Shown here piece by piece: positions 11,061 through 22,679 of a stretch of 64,000 nt of DNA. The notes beneath the pieces are model-generated. The model saw nothing but the letters and a program-made list of their open reading frames with translations. It was not told the DNA's origin and did no database searches. Each line of letters begins with the position of its first letter. Position 1 is the stretch's first letter. A program made the position numbers and the translations under genes. This DNA is from Gordionus sp. m RMFG-2023 (Eukaryota > Nematomorpha > Gordioida > Chordodea > Parachordodidae): contig NC_088778.1 in assembly GCF_954871325.1 (NCBI RefSeq), positions 31,818,730 to 31,882,729 on the forward strand, given 5' to 3'.

Positions 11061-11940
11061 GGTGGGAATATAGTGGAGTACAGTGGTCATTAAAAGTGAT
11101 AGTGAAAAATTGTATAGTGGGTTACAGTGGTGTTAAGTGTTGGTGAGAAAAGGTGTTAAGTACTGTTTTGTCGTTTCAGTGCTGATTTTATTAATTATAT
11201 CATATTGTTTTAACTTAGCAAATAGTTTAAATATTTTTTAGATAAGTTAATTATTAATTTTTTTTATAAATATTATTTAAATTAGATTGTTTTTTTAGAA
11301 TATTTATATGTAAAATGAAAGTAACGAAATACAAAAATTCCATTAGAAAGAAATAACGAATACCAAAAATCTATACATATATATATATATTTATTTACCT
11401 TTCCTTTTTTAAATATTAATTATATATCTTTTACCTCTTCACTTTTTAAATAATTATAGATCTTTTCTTCCTTTCTTCTTTAATTAATAATTAATGAATC
11501 TTTTCTTCTCAAATATTTCTTTATTCAAAAATTTCCATAAAAATAATAAGTGATAGTATATACATTAAATTTCTCTAAACATCTTTTTCCTTTGTTGCCA
11601 CTGTATTTTTCTTTTTCCACAAAAATAAACAAAATACATGGCTAACAACAGGTTCGTAAATATATATATATATTAATTATAATCCTTTAAATATAATGAA
11701 TTATTATCATCCTAATACAACAATATGGATTTAATTAATTTAAAGATAAGTAAAATTTTTGTTTCAAATTATTTTAATTAATTATTTTTTAGTTAAATGA
11801 AGAATTTTAAATTAAATATATATGTTGGTTGAGGTACAATATAATATACTATGGGCAATGGTGATATTGGTAATATGGTTGAGATATTAATAGAGTGCGC
11901 CGATATAGGAGTATTAAAATACTAGGGCAGGCGTTGTTAA
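11061..11940. other. AT-rich spacer, no gene seen
   Basis: The first 100 bp carry degenerate repeats of AGTGGAGTACAGTGG type. The rest is low-complexity A/T sequence. Confidence 0.4.
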
Positions 11941-11978
11941 TTGAAAGACCAATGGGAAGAGAATAGATAAGGAGGCTA

Positions 11979-12290
11979 ATGTGGTTGCCTGTGCAAGAGA
12001 TGTTGCAGGGGTGGGCAAGTAACGAAGACTTGCGAATCGGTGAGGATAGGATGGAAAGTGAAGAGGAAAGAATGGCGATATATCAATGGCATAGGGAATC
12101 GATACGGTTGTTTGCTGCGGAAGGGTCGATGAATAGAAAAATGTTATGTTATAGATGTAGGGTAAGAGGACACATCGCCGTAGTGTAGTCTGTAGGGATA
12201 TTAAATGTTTTGAGTGTGGCCACAGTGGTCATATTTCGACATTTTGTCCTGATAGGCATAACAGCATAGGGTGGCGGTGAGAATGACCCA
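11979..12290 (+). pseudogene. CCHC zinc-knuckle gag-like relic, frameshifted
   Basis: A short ORF ends in CYRC-x4-GHIA. It then needs a one-frame shift to continue RSVVCRDIKCFECGHSGHIS and TFCPD. The second knuckle is a perfect C-x2-C-x4-H-x4-C. Paired knuckles of this kind are usual in the gag or ORF1 proteins of retroelements. The reading frame before the knuckles is not recognisable beyond being charged and helical. Its owner is unknown, because the nearest pol relic starts 2.7 kb away. Confidence 0.6.
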
Positions 12291-12660
12291 TGGTGTTTGA
12301 AGGGCCGGGTGAGGAGTACCAATGTGGTATATGGGTGGTTTGTTGTGACCAATGTGTTTTGGGGGTCAGTCAAGAAAAAGGGCACAATAGTTGCTTTTGA
12401 GAGTACCAGTGTGTGATAAGGGAGTTTTATTTGCCGAGGAAATGCCCAATGTGGTTGGGGGGAGGGAGGTGAGAAAAAAATGGCTCAATGCGTTGTGGAG
12501 TCGTTTGAGTATCCCAGTGTATACCAGCGTGTGATATGGAAGGTTTAGGCTTGGAAAAATGACCCAATAGTTGGGAGGGTGGGGATCGGGAAAATATGCA
12601 GAATGTTATGCCGTATAAGATTTCTGGGTGGGAGAATGTGGGGTCAGGCATGCTGACCAG
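12250..12660. repeat. G-rich degenerate tandem repeat of about 110-130 bp
   Basis: Three loose units share an order of motifs: CCCAATG or CACAATAG, then GAGTACC or GAGTATCCC, then CAGTGTGTGATA or AATGTGGTATA, then GG-rich runs. The plus strand is strongly G-rich against its AT-rich surroundings. The region directly follows the zinc-knuckle relic and may be its eroded 3' part. Confidence 0.4.
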
Positions 12661-13120
12661 CTAAGAAGGGAAATAGAACCAGGTCGAGGTCGGTTGAAGT
12701 CAGGATTTTTTTTCAAGGACATTTGACAATCAACGGGTTACTCTCCTCAAGATGGGCTGAAGAGTAAAAAAAAATATGATATCTAAAAGATTATTTTCTT
12801 ATCATCTTATTCTATATATATATCTTATTTTGTAAAATGATATTATCTGTAAAATAATTTGTTTTTTTAGAAACTTAACGAAATCTGAGACTCGGTTAAT
12901 GAAAGAAGCTATATATTCAAAAGCCTGTATCGAAATATTAATTTTTTTTGTAAGTTTAGTGGGCGGGAAAGCTAATATAATATTGCGGGTTTATAAGTCA
13001 TGTAAACTGGAGGAATAAAGAGTTGTTTTTAAAGTTAAGTTTTTTTTTAAAGTTTTTTTAAAGTTTTTTTTTAAAAAAAAAAGAAGGTAAGTTTAATTTT
13101 TTTTTCAAAGTAAATATAAA

Positions 13121-13323
13121 TAGTGGTGTTGTTAAATGGCCATTTTTTATTACGACTAACACAATATTTTAGCCAGAAAAATCTCGCCTAAACCTCGAGA
13201 TTTCGATAATATATGTCTAGACTATTGTTCCTTCTCCGAGCAAAATCTTCAGGCTTGCGTAATATTTTTCTGGATGAAACATTGAGAGCGCCGTGTTAAA
13301 AATCCAAAACGAACAACACCAAT
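13121..13323. mobile_element. Fold-back MITE of the TAGTG family
   Basis: The left end is TAGTGGTGTTGTTAAATGGC and the right end is ACGAACAACACCA. Internal TAAACCTCGAGATTTCG and CTTCAGGCTTGCGTAATATT match the copy at 8422-8653. Confidence 0.65.
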
Positions 13324-13374
13324 AAATAGAATAAAGAATAGCAGAAAAAAAAATAATATACGGTAGCAGTTAAA

Positions 13375-13735
13375 TATATATGTGTTAGCGTCAAGGTGTC
13401 TTTTTCCGTCATTGGGTTATATTATTACAACTTTAAATCATTTTTTTAGGGCGTTTTTTTTTTAAAAATAAAAATCGGATATTACCGGAAATGTATTACA
13501 GCATGTTTAGAATTCCTATCTCATGGATTATAAATTATTTTTACGGTAAATATATATTATATTAAGTTCAAAATTTCATAGCGGGTAGGTTATTCCAAAT
13601 ATGATTGAATATGCATTTCCGGTAAAATAAAATTTTTAAATTTTTTTAAAAAAAAAAACACGCTTTAAAAATGATTTACAGTTGTAAAAGTAACACATTG
13701 CCGGAAAAGAAAACACATTCGCGCTAACATATATG
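13375..13735. mobile_element. 360-bp fold-back MITE
   Basis: The arms are ATATATGTGTTAGCG and CGCTAACATATAT, continuing inward through about 80 bp of imperfect inverted repeat (TTACAACTTTAAATCATTTT on one side; AAAATGATTTACAGTTGTAA on the other). No ORF is present. A partial relative lies near 24885-25060. Confidence 0.6.
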
Positions 13736-14930
13736 AATTATTAGTGAATGTTTAAGAGCCTGTATTTTATTTTTTGTAAGTTGATCTTAATAATCATTAT
13801 TTGTAATATACCGGTAAATTGCAAATAAATCTTTGTAAGAAAAAGACCCATAAGAATGAGGAAGAATTTGGATCACATTTTTATTGTAATAATTTGAGAG
13901 AGAAAAATAAAATAGATAGAAAATTTTTGTTGATAGAAAGAAAAATATATATATGGTAATAACGTTTTTTTTTTGTAATTGAAAAAATAAAAATGAGTGT
14001 AGTAAAGCGATATGAGATGAATAAGATAGTGATTTTATATAGAGGAGTGTTGAGATTGGAAAGGGAACGGGAATAGATGTTTTACAATTGAGTTTAGTGA
14101 ACCAAAGTTTTTATATGAAAAGTAGAAATTCTTATTGGTAAAAAGTATGGAGAAACGAAAAACATATTAATTCTGTGGTTCCCTTGATTATTTCGAGTTT
14201 TTGAAAGTTAGGACAGAAACCTAGACTTAATGTTAATTAATTTATAGTCTAGTGTTGTTTACATTTTTATATTTTTGCGATATAACATAATAATTTAAAT
14301 TTCTTAATATAATGATGGGACTTTAAAGATAATGTTCAATTTGTTTTTTATAAGATTGGATGAGGGATGTTTGGGGTAGGTATATTGTTCTTCTAGGTAT
14401 TTTGTGGACTAAGAATCTCATGATATTGTCATTGTAAAATGCCAACTACCCCGTTTGACTTAATAGAAGACGAAAGAAGAAAAAGAGTTCATTGAAAACA
14501 ACTACTATGGCAAAACGTATGGTCGGGGGTAATGCAGCAGTCAACAGCTGGGAGAGACGTTAAAATTGGTGTTGTTTTTCTTTATTTTGTTGCGTATATT
14601 TTTTTATCCTTTTTATAGTTTGTTTTTTTTACGTGCAATAATTTGGCGTGTAACAACGGCGCCAGCATTTGACTTTGAATGGCATGATTTAGACTCAGAA
14701 TGAATCCTATTTTTATTTTTAGAGAATTATTTATTAATTGTTTTATCGTAGAGTAAAAAAGTCCGATTTTGAGGCAATATATGATCATCATATTACTTTA
14801 TTTTAATAAAAAAAATTTTCTCAGACAAGCAATAGCTTGTTAAAAATAATTCTCAGTGGATAACCGATAGATAATACTTTTAATAAAGATTAATAATATA
14901 TTCTCATATTATAAATGAGAATATATTCAT
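13736..14930. other. AT-rich spacer, no gene seen
   Basis: Apart from A/T runs and a short hairpin near 14888-14920, I see neither coding sequence nor a recognisable repeat. Confidence 0.4.
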
Positions 14931-17398
14931 AATCGTGAAAGATGTCCAGCTACAAATGCGGCATGTAACAAATGTAAAAATTTGTCATTTTTCGATTTGT
15001 AAAGAATTTAAAGTATACAAGAGTGTCATCAAGTGATTCCATTCATAATACATGGAAGATTCAACAAAATTGATAGAACCAAACAAAACTAATTGCATTA
15101 ATGATGAATTTGATTTTGACACCGGTGCATAGGCCTCATTAATCCGTAATATAAGGACAAGTATTGGACGGCCAAAAATTATGCCAACCAGTCTATTGAC
15201 CGCATACAATCCGTTAGACGTTAAGGGCGAGACCCAAGTTAACGTTAAGATTGATCATGGACAAGGACTCTTCCAGTGGTAATAATGAAGACTACTAGGA
15301 TGCCTCTCTTCAGGTTACCATGAATAGTAACCTTAAATTTACAAATTCCTCGTCAAGTTAGAAAAAACAAGTGCGGAATTCGGTTAAGAATGCTTCCTTG
15401 AATCAATCTAGAACATCGAATTACTCTAGAATTGATTAATAACCATAAAACAATTTTCGATGTTAAGATGGGACATATACATGATTTTGCGGTGCGAATA
15501 CATTTAAAGGATACAGCTGTACTGATATCGTTTCCAGCCCGTGACCGGCTAGTGGCCTCTGGGATTAACGAAAAGATTGATTTGACTATAATTAGGGAAC
15601 AATGGTCAACGTCAACCTTAAATGTGCAAAAGAGTAATGGCGATATTTAAATTTGCGTTGATAACTAAGTTACGCTTAACCCGTGTTTATTGTATGACCA
15701 TCATATTATTCTTATTTTAGATGATTTGTTAGAGAAATTCCAAGATGGTGATAAATTTACCATCTTGGATCTGATGGATGCGTATTTACAGATGGAAGTA
15801 GAATCGGAATGTCAGGAATTTCTAACGATAGCGACTCATAAGGATTATTTCTGTTATCAACAAATGTCTTTTGAATTGGCAAGTGCACCTACTTTCTAGG
15901 GATACCTGGATGAGTTGTTAAAAGATTGTCAAATGACGTGTGCATACTTAGATGACGTTATTAGTTCTGGTCGAAACGATGAGTAGCACATAAAAAATTT
16001 GCAAATCGTTTTATACAAATTACAGACGGCTGGTCTTATAAGGTTCGATTTTTTTAAAATCGGTATCATTTTTAAGGGTGATTATTCTAATCCAAAGGTG
16101 AAGGCTAATAGTAAAGCTGCGCTATTTCATAGATTAATGAGGGGGAAAGTATCTTGGCGGTGGACGAAAGATTAACAAAATTCATTTGAAGAGGTTAAAA
16201 AATTATTGTCACCCGAGGAAATGTTAATTCCTTATAGCACGCAGTTGCGGATAATTTGGAATTCGACGCGTCTGATTCAGAATTAGGGGCTGTGTCATTA
16301 GTAAACTGAAGGACAAACTATCTTGTTTCAGAATCAGAGAAATACTACCCTCCGATTGATAAAGAAGCTCTATCTTTTTTATTTGGTATTGAGAAATTTC
16401 ATTCATTTATTATGGTAGAAAATATTTACTTCGAACTGATCACAAATCATTAGAGCGATTATTTGGAAAGAAAAACGTGAAATACCTTTTAATAATCGTT
16501 TGACTTGTTGGGACTAGAAGACAAATTATTTCACAATTGAATATAGGCTTGGAAGAAAAAAAGTGATCGCAGATGCATTATCAAGGATTCATATTAGACG
16601 TAGAAGAAAATTAAGAATTTAAACATGCCTTGGATATTCTAGGTATTAATTTGGTTGACATGCTTTGTGAGAAAATATTCTACGAAAAGCGTCGAAGCAA
16701 GATTTAACTTTAAAATAATAGCATCACATATTCGTTGGCAAAACTTTAATTGTCATAAAGGTAGAGATATTGTTAATTTTTATAATCGACGGGAAGAGTT
16801 AACTCGGAATATAATAGAATGGAACAGAAGATTGGCTAAATCTAATAAATTAAGGAATGCAGCTAGGAATAATTTATATGAGACATCCTGATGAAAATGT
16901 AATGAAATCTACTTTTAGATAATATTGTTGGAGGCCCAGATAAGATATTGATATAGAAAATTTTATCAATATATGCTCTGGGTACCAGAAAAATAGATCT
17001 TGAATTCAAGAAATACCTGTATTCTTGGATTGTAGTTAAGGAATTTTGGGATATAATTCTTATTGACTTTGCTAGACCAGTGTATTTGCAACACTGGCTA
17101 ATTGTTGTCGATTCCTATTTCAAATTGCTAGGTTGATCTAATGCAGAATATCTCTACTGATTTTATGATAAAATGATTAAAAAAATAGTTTCCTAGGTTT
17201 GGAATACCAAAATACATTGCATCAAATAATTGACCACAATTCATATCTGGGGAGTTCCACCGGTACTGTAAATTAAATAACATACGCTATATGTTCGACA
17301 CCCTATCATCCGAAAACTAATGGATTAGCTGAGCGTAATCCGAACTTTGAGTGGTCGATATTACGCAAGGAGCGAGTCAATGTTTTGACAATCTATCA

Positions 17399-18373
17399 CA
17401 TACCTAAAACGAATTATTTGTTATTCGATATTCGATTCGTATTTTACGAATACGAATAACACAATTATTCGATTCGAAAATTCGAATCGAATTCGAATAA
17501 GGAAAATATATTATTCGTCGAATAATATTTTATCTATAATTCGATCGAATTATTCGAGATTATTCGACTAAAATAATTTATAGTATTAATATATATTGGA
17601 AAATAATCATATATAAATCATATATTATTATTAGGAATTATTTGAAATTATTTCAATTTAATAAAATCTCCTAGTGGAATAATGAAAATTGCGCCAAATT
17701 TTGAAACTTCATTTTAATTTATCTCATAATAGACCATTACTTTAGAAATTTCTTTTATGATAGAGATGGACGAAGAAGGTAATTTATATAACACATAACA
17801 TATACAATTATAATAAACTGTTAATCCCATCACATCAAGAATGACGGGCAAACCTGATATTTCTCTTTCATTTGATGATGGAGAAATCATAAATTTGACT
17901 TTTTGCTTAAAGTTTTTACCACTTTATTTGTAAAATATTGCTAATGCCGTGTTATCTAAAATGGCGAGGGACATATTGTCGATACAGGGATCTTCAACCC
18001 CATGTGAGCGACTTTTTTCTGTTGGAGCTCATATGGTTACAAAATACAGAATGTCGTTAAAGGAGGAAACAATCCGAAAAACTTTATGTTTGAAAAATTG
18101 GCTGTTGTCAGATTTATCTTCTACATTATAAATATGAATATTATATTGATTTTTCCACATTGTATATAAATATATTATATATGTATGCTTCTATTTTGTC
18201 TCACTAATAAAATTTGTTTGTCTTTATCCTTAGTTAAATTTTACAAAATAAATTTTATAATAGATCTTTTTTAATTCATGGTAAATAAAATTTTCGAATC
18301 GAATAATCATTTTATTATTCATACGAATACGAATAATAAATTATTCGATTCGATTCGTATTTTTGTAGGTATA
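17399..18373 (+). mobile_element. 975-bp hAT element nested in the gypsy integrase
   Basis: The element has an exact 8-bp target duplication, ATCTATCA, at 17391-17398 and 18374-18381. Its ends begin [C/T]ATACCTA in inverted orientation. Both flanks then contain palindromic runs of GAATCGAAT/ATTCGATTC type. The only coding sequence is the C-terminal dimerisation domain of a hAT transposase, so it is an internally deleted derivative. It splits the integrase region of the older gypsy relic. Confidence 0.88.
17949..18131 (+). pseudogene. hAT transposase C-terminal dimerisation domain
   Basis: The open stretch reads LSKMARDILSIQGSSTPCER, then LFS, then T-x2-R-x2-L and CLKNW. This is the classic hAT C-terminal motif (ARDILSIPASS-x2-CER-x-FS). 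The upstream catalytic region is missing, so it cannot be a functional transposase on its own. It ends at a normal stop codon. Confidence 0.85.
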
Positions 18374-19332
18374 ATCTATCAACTGGGGGATATAGCTCTA
18401 TGGGGAGATTTCCTGCCAAGATTATGTCAAGACAATTGAAAACGAGTTTGGATTGGATAAGACCAAATTGAACATGAAAGGCAAAAGAAAATCAAAATCA
18501 TGATGCGAAAAGGAGAGAAAAGATTTCACAACATGTGATTAAGTAATGAGAACACTAAAGGTTGGAGAAAGGGAGGGATTAAAGATAGGATAGGGTTCAA
18601 TTCTTATATCGTTGAAATTTTCCACCACAGTACATTGCGTAAACATGCAGATCAGGTAAGAGATCTTTCATTTATTCTGACTCATCGAAGTTTATCGGAA
18701 GTTCCGGAAATGTTGTACCAATAAATGAAGAAGATACAGATACTACATTACGTTGTTCATCAAGAAACCGTAAATTCACAGAGAGGCTTATTGAGAATAT
18801 TTGACTAAAAAATGTTTGAAGGAAATATACATAGTATTTATTATTTTAATGCACTAAATTATTATTTATTATTTATTTATAAAAAGAATGAAACATTCTA
18901 TTAAAATTAATAAATATGATGTGATAAAAAACGATATTGAAAATTTTTTTTATTTTTAAAAAGCATTTCATTTAAAAAAAAATTAAATACAAATAGAACA
19001 ATATCAAATTATATTTAATGCAAATAAGGGTATATTAAAAATCATATATATATATATATATATATTTAAAAGGTACATACCCTAGAGAAGTATAGTCTAT
19101 TCATGATAGTTTTCTAAAGAGTTTAATTCTTGGGAATTTTTATTATATTGTTTTATCAATGAATAAAGATAATTTTAAGTAGCCATTAAAATATACTGGG
19201 TTACGGAATAAAGCGCATACGCCCTCTCAACGTTGTAGAATTTTAAGAATTGCACATATAAAATTATTATATATTGCACTATAAATTCTACATAAAATAT
19301 TGTACCGAGTATAAATTTTATTGTATACATAT

Positions 19333-19440
19333 CAGAGTTGTTAAAAGATACTTTTTAAATGGATCTAGATACAGATACATCGTCGATACAGATATTTTAA
19401 TCAAAAATCTATCTAGGTTATAAATACATTATTATTATCA
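19333..19440. repeat. Partial hAT-like MITE, CAGAGTTG family
   Basis: It opens with CAGAGTTGTTAAAAGATACT and repeats TCTAGATACAGATAC. It matches the left two thirds of the complete element at 25653-25793. The right terminal repeat is not recognisable. It lies just upstream of the NDUFAF3 start. Confidence 0.6.
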
Positions 19441-19463
19441 ACATTTTATTCATACACTCATTT

Positions 19464-19700
19464 ATGTTTAATGGTTTAAAAAATTTTCGACAAGTTATAA
19501 AATTAGGTGTAAGATACCGTAAATACGATGTGACAGAAAATATTGTGAGACACGAGAAGGTAACTGTAGATATTTTAAATCGGAAATTTGAAGATGTGAT
19601 AATGATTGATAGTTATAGTGCCACTGGATTCAAGATTAACAATGGATTAAACATATATGGTCCATTAATTATGTTACCCCGAACTGTTTTGAGCTGGAAT
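19464..19700 (+). CDS. NDUFAF3: NDUFAF3 exon 1
   Basis: The exon encodes 79 residues, from a basic N-terminus through MIDSYSATGFKINN and RTVLSWN. The donor is GTAAAA after the AAT codon, phase 0. Reading on into the intron soon meets a stop. Confidence 0.88.
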
Positions 19701-22436
19701 GTAAAAATAATATAAATATCTTATCTTAAATAAATTTTTATCTAGGTTGCTAATATTGATGATATTACCATTAAATCTTTAGCACTTTTTTACTTATTAG
19801 AGCCCAATTTAGGTTAATATTACAATAATTATATAATAGTTTACATTTTTTAATTTTACTTCCCTGATATTAATTATGGTTACAAATTTAAATTATACAA
19901 TTTTTAATATTGAATCACTTTAATTATCAAAAATATACTAATGTGAAACTACACTATATTCCATTAGAACTGATAGCTTTTTGTTTTAGCAATCAATCTC
20001 AATTCTAAATATGCAACAATATAATTTTATAGTTTGAAAGAGAGAGAGATATGTTTTCTGCAAGTTTCATCAAATTCCATTAAAATGGTCCAATATGCAC
20101 ATTCAAAGTTTGACAAACCAAATTTGAACTTTTTAACATAAATATTCATTTTTTTTAATTAAGATTTAAAATTTGACAAAAATGTCAACATTTAAAATTA
20201 ATTTGAGTCAAAATTGCTTCAGAGCTGACAAATTGTCTGCCATAATCTGATCTTGCCAGTCATTGATTACACAAATGTAGCATATGTGGGTTTGATAAAC
20301 ACATTCTTGAAGGATGCTTCATATAGAATGGGCCAGATTGAGATCAGAGCTTTTGGGAGGCTAAAGAGTGGATGAAATAAAATCTGCAGAGCTTTACTAT
20401 TTTTTTGGCTTGATGAGCTGGAGCACTGTGCTGCTGAAATATGAAATAATCACTGTCACAATAGTATGTACCATTAGTTTTCACCTTTGGACTAATAAAG
20501 ATAAGCCCTTTGCACCCAAAACTTGATACCTTGACTGAAACCATGAAGGATTTAGAGAAATTTGAATGAGTAGGAAGCAATCAATCAGCTGCAACTAGTT
20601 TTTTTTTCTTTAAAACTGCAATGTACACCCTATAATTTTTATAGATTTATCAGTGGAATTACTGCAAATAACTTTTCATCTCTGAACCATATGAAATGGA
20701 CAAACTTTTGAGTGTATTTTAGTAGAAGTTGTTTGGTATGTACCAGATGGGAAGTCCTAGACTTGTGTTTTTTAAAAATATTTTACTTGTAGATCCCAAT
20801 GGATAACCTAATGCTCTTATGCTTTCTAAATACAAGTTTCTCTGGATATAAATTGTTCTGTGAGTGCTAGGTCAGTCTTCTTCATTCAATACAAGTGTTT
20901 TGACAATAAACATTTTTTAAAGTACAATCTCTGTGTGGTCTACCACCACCATACTATTTTTCTGCTGATCCAGTAGCATCAATTTTTGCAATCAATGATT
21001 CAAGGCTGCGATATACCAGTTTCTTTTAGTTAATTTATTCATAAACCTACTGTAATATTTTATTGTCGTATAATTTTATTTAAAATTGAGTCATCTTTAC
21101 TAAAAACCATTTTTTATAATGATCCCCTGCTTAAAGGTAAAGCTTAATATAAAAAAACATTAATTTTTACATATTGGAAAGTTCGACTTTTGTTTGTCCA
21201 ACTTTGAATGTGCAAAATTTTCCTGTTAATAGGATTTGATTAAATTTGCAGAAAACATTATTCAATATGACTTATATTATAGTGTCCATTCCATTATCTA
21301 AAGGATTTTATCATAAACTTAAGTTTATACTTTTAATTTACATATGACATTTTTTAAATATTGTTTTTCACCATCAGATTCATTGATAATTGGAGTGGGG
21401 GATCAAAAGAATATAAGCAAGTTTGATAACAATATTATACGTTTTATGAAAACCAAAGGCATAAATGTTGAAGCATTAGCCACAGTAAAACTAACATTTT
21501 TGTTTAAAATATTAATTAGATTACTATTATACATCTTTTCAAAAGTTTTAATTTTTTTAGTATCATTCTTGGGTATTAGACCTTCAATTTACAAAACTTT
21601 ATATTAAATAACATATATCTAAACTATTCCAACAAAGTAACAATTCTAATTCAAACATCATTTTAATAATTATATTATTATACCCAAATCTAAGGTGGTG
21701 ATCAGAAAATATAAACTTTGTTACTAAATAATCCCTCAATACATTTGTAGGCAATGTGGTGCTTTATTTTAGAATCTTATAAGTATTATTTTTACAAAAA
21801 AAATATAATGTATAATTTGAGACCTTTAAATAAGGGATTTTTAATTCTCAATATGAAATTCATCAATTAACTAACATTTATTTCAATCACAATTCTAAAA
21901 TAAATATATATATAATTTAAATAGGCTTAATGATCTATGCTATACTATTATGCAAATTAAGTCACAAGACAATATGATAATTTAAATAAAAAAAATTTCC
22001 ACATATTTTTTTGTTGCTATAGAATGAGATTATTTCAGAATAAGTGATTTGTCAAAAAAAAATAATTCAATATTGATTAATGGGGCACATAGATTATTTT
22101 AATCCTTGCCAGACAAATTATTTCTATCCTCGAAATATGCACTGTTAATGATTTTGTTGTCATTTTTTTAAAAAATTATTTTTTTAATATCAGGACAAGG
22201 CATGCTCCCTGTACAATTTGATGATCTATGAAAGGAGAATGGTAGCAGCCGCTCTTCTTCCCCCCGCTACCTTCAAGATATCTCAAACCGACCTGGAAAA
22301 CTTGTATATGGAACCCATGGAACAAATGGATCGAGAGTTGAAAAGGATCGACGACGCCATTGAAAAGGGTGAAGCCAAGTTTGCGGAAGAATATAAACTT
22401 TTGGGGAAACAAACTATGTCCGACGAAAAAAAATGA
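19464..22436 (+). CDS. NDUFAF3: NDUFAF3, complex I assembly factor 3, four exons
   Basis: This gene encodes a mitochondrial matrix protein of the DUF498/Mth938 fold that acts with NDUFAF4 in early assembly of respiratory complex I. Exons are 19464-19700, 19746-19812, 21378-21484 and 22194-22436, with phases 0, 1, 0 and GT-AG borders. The product is about 217 residues; the human protein has 184. Diagnostic blocks are IDSYSATGFKINN, GPLIMLPRTVLSWN, DDITIKSLALFYLLEPN, LIIGVGDQ, MKTKGINVEALAT and ERRMVAAALLPP. These follow the human order from NSRGFTING through GRVTGAALIPP. The start is the first ATG of exon 1, leaving a short basic N-terminus that could be a targeting peptide. About 50 charged residues extend past the usual end. 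AATAAA lies at 22505. Intron 2 contains a mariner element. Confidence 0.93.
19746..19812 (+). CDS. NDUFAF3: NDUFAF3 exon 2 (67 bp)
   Basis: A short exon between a TCTAG acceptor and a GTTAAT donor. It encodes VANIDDITIKSLALFYLLEP and NL, and ends in phase 1. Intron 1 is only 45 bp. The block matches the human DITEDSFSLFWLLEP. Confidence 0.88.
19952..21284 (-). mobile_element. Tc1/mariner-type element, decayed, in NDUFAF3 intron 2
   Basis: A TA (19950-19951) precedes the left end CACTATATTCCA. Both subterminal regions carry TGCACATTCAAAGTT in inverted orientation. On the minus strand the transposase remains are recognisable: RSLESLIAKIDATGSAEK and GGGRPH near 20990-20930 (DNA-binding helix-turn-helix linker), and FQQHSAPAHQAKK near 20420 (usual form QQDSAPAHRA, catalytic region). 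Stops are frequent. A related copy lies at 37227-38754. Confidence 0.8.
20344..20580 (-). pseudogene. Mariner-like transposase fragment
   Basis: The open stretch has MVSVKVSSFGCKGLIF and PKVKTNGTYY, then FQQHSAPAHQAKK. It lies between the second and third catalytic blocks of mariner-type transposases. The Asp expected in QQDSAPAH is His, so this copy is inactive. Confidence 0.8.
21378..21484 (+). CDS. NDUFAF3: NDUFAF3 exon 3
   Basis: The exon begins after CATCAG and completes a GAT codon with the G left by exon 2. It encodes DSLIIGVGDQ through GINVEALAT, the strand-loop block holding the family's glycines. The donor is GTAAAA. Confidence 0.9.
22194..22436 (+). CDS. NDUFAF3: NDUFAF3 exon 4 (last exon, extended C-terminus)
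   Basis: After a TATCAG acceptor it encodes DKACSLYNLMIYERRMVAAA and LLPP, the final conserved block. About 50 charged, probably helical residues follow before TGA. The tail's codons look like ordinary coding sequence, not a read-through. Confidence 0.9.
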   Translation, partial: DKACSLYNLMIYERRMVAAALLPPATFKISQTDLENLYMEPMEQMDRELKRIDDAIEKGEAKFAEEYKLLGKQTMSDEKK

Positions 22437-22504
22437 TTTTTTTTTGTTGCGTATTTTTTAAATATTTTAAAAACCCGCATATTAAATTACTCGCTCACTA
22501 ATTT

Positions 22505-22510
22505 AATAAA
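22505..22510 (+). terminator. NDUFAF3 polyadenylation signal AATAAA
   Basis: A canonical hexamer lies 69 bases after the NDUFAF3 stop codon and is followed by AT-rich sequence. Assigned by position and sequence only. Confidence 0.55.
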
Positions 22511-22679
22511 AGAAGAATATATTGCAATATTTAACTTAGCAATATTGATTAAATTAATTTAATTTTATGTCCTAAACTCTTGAAATATTTACATATCTTT
22601 TATCTCATTTTTCTTGTAGCTTTTGTTGTAATCTTCCATTTATTAATAACCTTAATTACATACCCAAAACATTTAAATT

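Larger units (their letters stand above)
14930..18830 (+). pseudogene. Ty3/gypsy-like retrotransposon gag-pol relic
   Basis: Many stops and frameshifts break the frame, but the domain order is clear. A zinc-knuckle end (CPATNAACNKCKN) lies near 14943. Reverse transcriptase follows: TILDLMDAYLQMEVE near 15758, LASAPTF near 15880 and AYLDD near 15944. RNase H has FDASDSELGAV near 16260, and RTDHKSLERLFG and DALSRI follow. An integrase stretch has TPYHPKTNGLAERN near 17295. A C-terminal STLRKHADQ block lies near 18633. The frame resumes after a 975-bp hAT insertion at 17399-18373. I could not identify flanking LTRs. Confidence 0.8.
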
